Shown here piece by piece: positions 5,994 through 10,071 of a stretch of 10,071 nt of DNA. The notes under the pieces are model-generated. The model ran no database searches. It saw only the letters and a program-made list of their open reading frames with translations, and was not told the DNA's origin. A program made the translations under genes and the position numbers. Source of the stretch: Halieaceae bacterium (GTDB lineage Bacteria > Pseudomonadota > Gammaproteobacteria > Pseudomonadales > Halieaceae); NCBI GenBank assembly GCA_003523185.1, contig DPGN01000012.1:4224-14294 (forward strand). The letters are read 5' to 3'. How positions within the stretch are numbered: the first letter of the stretch is position 1; every line of letters starts with the position of its first letter.

Positions 5994-8096
5994 GTGAAAT
6001 CGGCCTCATCGTTAAAACACCAATTTGCTACGGCATTGGTCATTCTTACCGCATCGCACTCGACTTATGCACAAGAACTAGCACTTGAGGAAGTGGTTAT
6101 CTCTGCTGCTCTCATGGCCTCTGATGGCAACCGGGTCAGCACGAGCAGTCTAGGTGATGCTGAAAAGTCACTCAGGGCGGCGGTTCACCTTGAAGATCTA
6201 CTAACGGTCATTCCCAATGTCTCCGCCAGCGCTGGTGCATCACGTCAGCGCTTTTTTCAGATTCGGGGTATTGGCGAGCGCTCCCAATTCATCGAACCCA
6301 TCAACCCGTCGGTCGTGATTTTGCAGGATGGCGTCGACATAAGTGGCTTGGGAGCGGCCCTCACTACTTTCGACACCGCGCAAATCAATGTGTTCCGTGG
6401 TCCTCAGGGGTCGCTAATGGGTGCGGGCGCACTTGCCGGACTAATCGACGTGACAACAAGCGGTCCCAAGCATAAAGCAGAAGCCTTGGTGGGCTTTGGC
6501 GTTGAGAATTATGGCGGAAGACGCGCTAACGTTATTGCCAACACAGGGCTCACAGACAGGTTGTCAGTGCGTTTAGCTCATCAACGTTACGAATCGGATG
6601 GCTGGATCGACAATACCTTCCTCGGTGTTAGCAACACGAATCATCGTGACGAGCACACGAGCCGATTTTCAATGCGCCACGACTACAGGACCGACGTCAT
6701 CGATGTGGGTGTAACACTCCTCGATATTGACAACGGATACGATGCTTTCTCCTTGGATAACACGAGGCAAACGCTGAGTGACGAGCCCGGCGAGGACAGC
6801 TTGAAGCTGACATCGACTTTCCTTCGGTGGAGACGCAGTGGTGAAGCCATCGATTCGCAGCTACAGTTCAGTAGCGTGGATGCTGACTCCATTTACAGTT
6901 ACGACGAGGATTGGAGCTTTGTCGGTATTCGACCATTTTGGGAGTACAGTTCCTTTGACGCCTACGAGCGAGACATCGAACGCACCACCGTCGAGTGGCG
7001 TTTAAGCCCATCTGAGGCTGGCGACCTGGACTGGGTGGTGGGCCTATACGGGCGCGAGGACAGCGAGACGCTGGGTCGGGATTACACCTATTTAGCAAGT
7101 CCGTTTGATAGCAGTAATGACACAGATACCTGGGCAGCCTTCGGGCAGTTTTCCACCCCAGTCAGCTCAACCATTACGGCCACTATCGGTGGGCGCGTCG
7201 AGCGGCGAGAGGTCGACTACCGCGACTCTGCCGAGGTCTCAGAGAAGTTTTCAGACCAATACTGGACGGGTAATGCCTCGCTTGAATGGCAGATGAGCAC
7301 TCAGCAGTCGTTTTACGCCACGCTCGCCAGGGGTGTTAAAGCTGGCGGCGTGAATGCATCGCTGTCCTCTACGCTGCTCGCGCTTGTAAGCGAAATTGAT
7401 GTGACTCCTTATGCAAGTAGGACTCGCTTCAATGAAGAGATCGTCTTAAATCGTGAGCTGGGTTGGCGCCTGCGCACCACAGACGGTCGCCTGCGCGCTA
7501 CGCTCGCAGTATTTTCCATGGACCGCGACGATCAACAGGTCAAAGGGTCACTGGTCATCCCACGCGCGGACGGCAGCACCTCTTTCACGGACTTTACCGA
7601 CAATGCAGCGACCGGCACCAATCGAGGCCTCGAGTTCACGGTCGACTGGCTGCCATCAGAGCGTCTGACGTTGAACCTGGCGATCGGCCGGCTTGATACC
7701 GAATTCGATGAGTACATCAATGTCGACGGTACTCGCCTATCCGGACGTGATCAGCCGCAGGCGCCCGCTTGGCAATATCGAGCAAACGCCGCGTGGCGAC
7801 TATCAGCCAAACTAACGGTAAGTCTCGAGGCCACTGGCCGAGACGCTTTTTATCTGTCGGATCGACACGACGTGCAGTCGCCACAAGCGGATCTGCTGAA
7901 CGCCAACGTCCTCTGGGAAAACGGAGAGTGGTCTCTCAATATCTGGGGACGCAATCTGACGGACGAGCTGACGGTGACGCGCGGTTTTGGGACCTTTGGT
8001 AATGACCCGCGAAAAGACTACGCACTGGAACCCTACTATCAGTTTGGTGAGCCGCGTACAGTAGGTGCGACAATCAGTTATCGCTTCGGGGAGTAA
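5994..8096 (+). CDS. TPP-riboswitch-controlled TonB-dependent outer-membrane receptor (probable thiamine or thiamine-precursor uptake)
   Basis: This 700-aa protein is a TonB-dependent receptor, which moves scarce nutrients across the outer membrane using TonB-ExbBD energy. It has a signal peptide (about 1-26, cleavage after TYA), a TonB-box-like LEEVVISA (31-38), a plug domain (about 50-155, with IRGIGERSQ and INVFRGPQGSLMGAGALAG) and a beta-barrel ending in the family pattern NLTDELTVTRGFG and GEPRTVGATISYRF, followed by two extra residues (GE). The GTG start is supported by AAAGGA at 5979-5984, nine nt upstream. The substrate is inferred from control and company: the gene is headed by a TPP riboswitch and followed by PnuT-like and kinase genes. 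TPP-controlled receptors of this kind have been described by comparative genomics under the name omr1. Barrel sequence alone does not reveal whether thiamine, TPP or a pyrimidine or thiazole precursor is carried. Confidence 0.9.
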   Translation: MKSASSLKHQFATALVILTASHSTYAQELALEEVVISAALMASDGNRVSTSSLGDAEKSLRAAVHLEDLLTVIPNVSASAGASRQRFFQIRGIGERSQFIEPINPSVVILQDGVDISGLGAALTTFDTAQINVFRGPQGSLMGAGALAGLIDVTTSGPKHKAEALVGFGVENYGGRRANVIANTGLTDRLSVRLAHQRYESDGWIDNTFLGVSNTNHRDEHTSRFSMRHDYRTDVIDVGVTLLDIDNGYDAFSLDNTRQTLSDEPGEDSLKLTSTFLRWRRSGEAIDSQLQFSSVDADSIYSYDEDWSFVGIRPFWEYSSFDAYERDIERTTVEWRLSPSEAGDLDWVVGLYGREDSETLGRDYTYLASPFDSSNDTDTWAAFGQFSTPVSSTITATIGGRVERREVDYRDSAEVSEKFSDQYWTGNASLEWQMSTQQSFYATLARGVKAGGVNASLSSTLLALVSEIDVTPYASRTRFNEEIVLNRELGWRLRTTDGRLRATLAVFSMDRDDQQVKGSLVIPRADGSTSFTDFTDNAATGTNRGLEFTVDWLPSERLTLNLAIGRLDTEFDEYINVDGTRLSGRDQPQAPAWQYRANAAWRLSAKLTVSLEATGRDAFYLSDRHDVQSPQADLLNANVLWENGEWSLNIWGRNLTDELTVTRGFGTFGNDPRKDYALEPYYQFGEPRTVGATISYRFGE

Positions 8097-8099
8097 TCA

Positions 8100-8369
8100 A
8101 TGAGAGTTACGGCTGAGCTGAGTTTGTACCCACTAGCGGGCGATGTTGAAGCGCCCGTTTGGGCCTTCATCGAACACATCATTGCCTCTAACCGGTGCAG
8201 TGTGGCAACCAACTCGATGAGTACTCAGGTAACCGGTGAAAGTGCCGATGTTTTCGATTCGGTCAGACAGGCGCTCGAGACGAGCTACGAGGCCTATGGA
8301 CGACAGGTACTTGTCGCAAAATTCATACCCGAGCATCACACTGACGTAGAGCCACCTGCCGCCCCATGA
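8100..8369 (+). CDS. Small single-domain thiamine-binding protein, YkoF/MTH1187 family
   Basis: An 89-aa protein with the features of the thiamine-binding YkoF/MTH1187-type fold: opening strand VTAELSLYPL (3-12), helix around 18-30 (APVWAFIEHIIAS), STQVTGESADVFDSVRQALE (41-60) and the strand VLVAKF (70-75). Bacillus YkoF carries two such domains and binds thiamine; here there is only one, so a functional unit would probably be an oligomer. There is no signal peptide or membrane segment, so a cytoplasmic location is predicted. The start is well supported: GGGGAG (8088-8093) lies 6 nt before the ATG, itself 3 nt after the receptor stop. It overlaps the PnuT-like gene by 4 nt (ATGA). Its role (buffer, hand-off or regulator of uptake) is not known to me; the C-terminal EPPAAP is probably disordered. 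Confidence 0.8.
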   Translation: MRVTAELSLYPLAGDVEAPVWAFIEHIIASNRCSVATNSMSTQVTGESADVFDSVRQALETSYEAYGRQVLVAKFIPEHHTDVEPPAAP

Positions 8370-8926
8370 GCCCGCTAGAAACGACAGCAGTGGGTCTGGC
8401 GCTCGCCTACATCGCGCTGGCTATGCGGCAGAGTCGTTTGTGCTGGGTGGCTGCGATTATCAGCGCCGCCATTTACATCGTGATCTTTACCGAGGTGAAG
8501 CTTTACATGGAGGCGGGCCTTCAGCTGGTCTACATCGCCATGGCAATAGTGGGCTGGATTTACTGGGGTAAAGATGACAGCGACGAAGCACTCGCGGTGA
8601 CAACGCGCCCGTTGCAGTTTCACCTCATCGCTATCGCCGGCATAGCAATTGCCGCAGCCTGCGCCGGATTTCTGCTCTCACACTTCACCGACGCAGCAAG
8701 GCCTTACATCGATTCAACGACCACGGTCGCAGCGATTGTCTGTACCTGGATGGTGACACGAAAAATTCTGGAAAACTGGCTCTACTGGATCGTTATAAAC
8801 TGTGTATCGGTGTGGCTCTTCATGGATCGCGGCTTAGACCTCACGTCTGGACTCTTCGTGCTGTACGCCGTGCTCTCTGTCGTCGGCTACTCCACTTGGC
8901 GCCGATCCTTACTTCAGCAAACATGA
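8366..8926 (+). CDS. pnuT: PnuC-family transporter, probable thiamine transporter PnuT
   Basis: This 186-aa protein is almost entirely hydrophobic, with about seven membrane helices (near 5-20, 24-42, 48-67, 84-105, 117-132, 135-152 and 158-176), matching PnuC-family facilitators. Family-like signatures are GLQLVYIAMAIVGWIYWG (51-68) and TRKILENWLYWIVINCVSVW (131-150). PnuC members move vitamin-like, unphosphorylated substrates down a gradient and depend on an intracellular kinase to trap them. PnuC itself carries nicotinamide riboside and PnuT carries thiamine. The TPP riboswitch, the neighbouring thiamine-binding protein and the kinase make PnuT the better assignment. No nadR- or nadV-like gene is seen nearby. 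ATG 8366 overlaps the preceding stop (ATGA), and no separate Shine-Dalgarno is visible, so translational coupling is likely. Confidence 0.85.
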   Translation: MSPLETTAVGLALAYIALAMRQSRLCWVAAIISAAIYIVIFTEVKLYMEAGLQLVYIAMAIVGWIYWGKDDSDEALAVTTRPLQFHLIAIAGIAIAAACAGFLLSHFTDAARPYIDSTTTVAAIVCTWMVTRKILENWLYWIVINCVSVWLFMDRGLDLTSGLFVLYAVLSVVGYSTWRRSLLQQT

Positions 8927-8927
8927 T

Positions 8928-9749
8928 ATGCCGATCCGCACTAGCCATGATCCGTCGATAGAGGTCGCGCTCGATCAGTGGCGCCTCTGGACGTTAGGAG
9001 ATACCAACGATCGCCCTACTCTCGGAGAGTTACTCGGTGAAGGCTCGGCAAATCGTGTCTACGAGTTACTCCCGATGCGGCGACAGGTGCTTCGGTTCGC
9101 ATACAAATCGCATAAGCTAAGCGTTAACCCCTCGCTAGAAGAAATTGAACTTTGGAAGCTGGTCGCAAATGAAGGTCTGGCACCCGCCGTGTATTACCAC
9201 TCTGACGGTGGTGATGTCGTGATTACCGATCGCTTGTCATTCAGTGGCGTCTCCCTTGAGGCGCATGCAGAACTGTGCAAACACATTCATCATCTTGGGC
9301 CCTGGGGTTCACGACTCAAACTCACTGAGGTTGCGGCCACGTACCGCGCGGCGGCGAATGAGAAATCATTGCACATCGCCTCGGAGACAGAGCGACCATC
9401 CATCAGACGGGATTTGTCGCAACTGGATAGCGAATCACCCGTTTTTTGCCACAATGACTTATCGTCACAACACGTGGGGTGGCTCGGAGACCGGCTTTTG
9501 GCGATTGACTGGGAATATGCGGCGATGGGAAGCCCTCACTATGATGTCGCTTCCGCCAGCGAAGGTATGAAGCACAATGAGAGACACGAATTCGCCATGC
9601 GTGTGTTAGAGAACACATTCGACAAGAACCTATGGTCCACAGCTTGCCGCGTGGTACCGCTGATCAACTACCTGTGGGCGCTGGCAACGGAAGATCACAT
9701 CACCGCCTCATCACTTCGCAGCGTCATTGAAGAGCATTACCCAACATGA
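8928..9749 (+). CDS. Aminoglycoside/choline-kinase-fold kinase, probable thiamine kinase
   Basis: A 273-aa protein of the APH/choline kinase superfamily. Visible: the nucleotide-loop analogue LGEGSANRVYEL (36-47), a probable ATP-contacting region VLRFAYK (54-60), the Brenner (catalytic) motif FCHNDLSSQH (173-182) with catalytic Asp177, and the metal-binding LLAIDWEYAAMG (190-201) with Asp194. The DWEYA form resembles E. coli ThiK, which phosphorylates thiamine to thiamine monophosphate in salvage. Placement 1 nt after pnuT fits kinase trapping of imported thiamine. Oddity: the Asn that normally ends the Brenner motif (HxDxxxxN) is His182. Whether the product is thiamine monophosphate or a different phosphorylated compound is not visible; the family also includes choline and methylthioribose kinases. 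If it makes thiamine monophosphate, ThiL must be encoded elsewhere. No clear Shine-Dalgarno precedes ATG 8928. Confidence 0.78.
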   Translation: MPIRTSHDPSIEVALDQWRLWTLGDTNDRPTLGELLGEGSANRVYELLPMRRQVLRFAYKSHKLSVNPSLEEIELWKLVANEGLAPAVYYHSDGGDVVITDRLSFSGVSLEAHAELCKHIHHLGPWGSRLKLTEVAATYRAAANEKSLHIASETERPSIRRDLSQLDSESPVFCHNDLSSQHVGWLGDRLLAIDWEYAAMGSPHYDVASASEGMKHNERHEFAMRVLENTFDKNLWSTACRVVPLINYLWALATEDHITASSLRSVIEEHYPT

Positions 9750-10071
9750 GTGATCGCTGGCACATTCTCGGCGTCGGAAGTATTGGCGGTCTCTTTGCAC
9801 ATCGCCTCAACGCGGGCGGCGCAGACGTCCGATTGCTCAGCCGCGATGCCACAGAGTCCCATCGACAGCTTACACTGGCCACTAAACCGGACTCTGCAAC
9901 CCATCTGTTCGAATGCGAGTCGATGGAGGACACCGCTGAGATTGAATATCTGCTGTTAACCACCAAGAGCTGGGGCGCCCATGACGCCATAAAGCGTATT
10001 CAGCATCGCCTCAGGAAGCGCACGGTTGTCGTTGCCATGATGAACGGCATGCAGCATGTCGATGACTTAAA
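9746..10071 (+). CDS. panE: Ketopantoate reductase, PanE/ApbA family (partial, C-terminus off the right edge)
   Basis: PanE reduces 2-dehydropantoate to pantoate with NADPH in pantothenate and coenzyme A synthesis. The visible 108 residues form the N-terminal Rossmann domain: MSDRWHILGVGSIGGLFAHR with the GxGxxG dinucleotide loop (9-14), LLSRDATESH (30-39) where the second strand should read NADPH phosphate, LLLTTKSWGAHDAI (69-82) containing the conserved catalytic-region Lys74, and VVVAMMNGMQHVDDL (94-108) containing the conserved Asn100-Gly101. The C-terminal helical domain, about 190 residues, lies outside the window. ATG overlaps the kinase stop (ATGA), and GAAGAG lies about 12 nt upstream. 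The coupling places panE in the TPP-controlled transcript unless an internal promoter exists. A different PanE-fold reductase is possible until the C-terminal domain is seen. Confidence 0.85.
   Translation, partial: MSDRWHILGVGSIGGLFAHRLNAGGADVRLLSRDATESHRQLTLATKPDSATHLFECESMEDTAEIEYLLLTTKSWGAHDAIKRIQHRLRKRTVVVAMMNGMQHVDDL

Noticed and set aside
8366..8926. Nicotinamide riboside transporter PnuC in NAD salvage
   Set aside because: The fold is the same family, but the TPP riboswitch and thiamine-type neighbours fit PnuT, and no NAD salvage partner is seen. Not strictly excluded by sequence.
1..10071. Mobile elements, phage remnants, CRISPR arrays, tRNA or rRNA genes
   Set aside because: I looked and saw no transposase-like frames, terminal inverted repeats, regularly spaced repeats or RNA-gene signatures.

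Overview
The window looks like part of a Gram-negative, probably marine, gammaproteobacterial chromosome. The organism call is inference: it rests on a complete outer-membrane logic (T2SS secretin, TonB-dependent receptor), a moderately GC-rich composition and the gene-family style. No rRNA, tRNA, CRISPR array, transposase or insertion sequence is visible. Coding density is high, and every gene I call has an open frame without frameshifts or internal stops.

Left half (1-5613, all minus strand): the start of a type II secretion (general secretory pathway) operon, read right to left as gspC (4606-5613), gspD (2588-4591), gspE (1047-2591) and gspF (cut by the left edge, start at 1045). They encode the inner-membrane clamp protein, the outer-membrane secretin, the cytoplasmic ATPase and the inner-membrane platform protein. 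Junctions are tight (14 nt, a 4-nt GTGA overlap, 1 nt), so this is one transcriptional and translationally coupled unit.

Middle (5614-5993): a divergent control region of about 380 bp. The gspC-proximal part holds an imperfect 11-bp tandem repeat. The rightward part holds an extended -10 promoter, a well-conserved TPP (THI-box) riboswitch aptamer at about 5823-5904, and a leader in which an anti-Shine-Dalgarno segment can pair with the ribosome binding site of the next gene. This points to translational OFF control by thiamine pyrophosphate.

Right half (5994-10071, all plus strand): a thiamine-acquisition operon under that riboswitch. It contains a TonB-dependent outer-membrane receptor (5994-8096), a small single-domain thiamine-binding protein of the YkoF/MTH1187 type (8100-8369), a PnuC-family inner-membrane transporter best read as PnuT (8366-8926), an aminoglycoside/choline-kinase-fold kinase best read as a thiamine kinase (8928-9749), and the start of a ketopantoate reductase gene, panE-like (9746 to the right edge). 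Gaps are 3, -4, 1 and -4 nt. The genes lay out a route: outer-membrane capture, passage across the inner membrane through a facilitator, metabolic trapping by phosphorylation, with a soluble binding protein of unclear role between them. The least explained parts are that binding protein, the altered Brenner motif of the kinase, and the coupling of panE to the thiamine genes.
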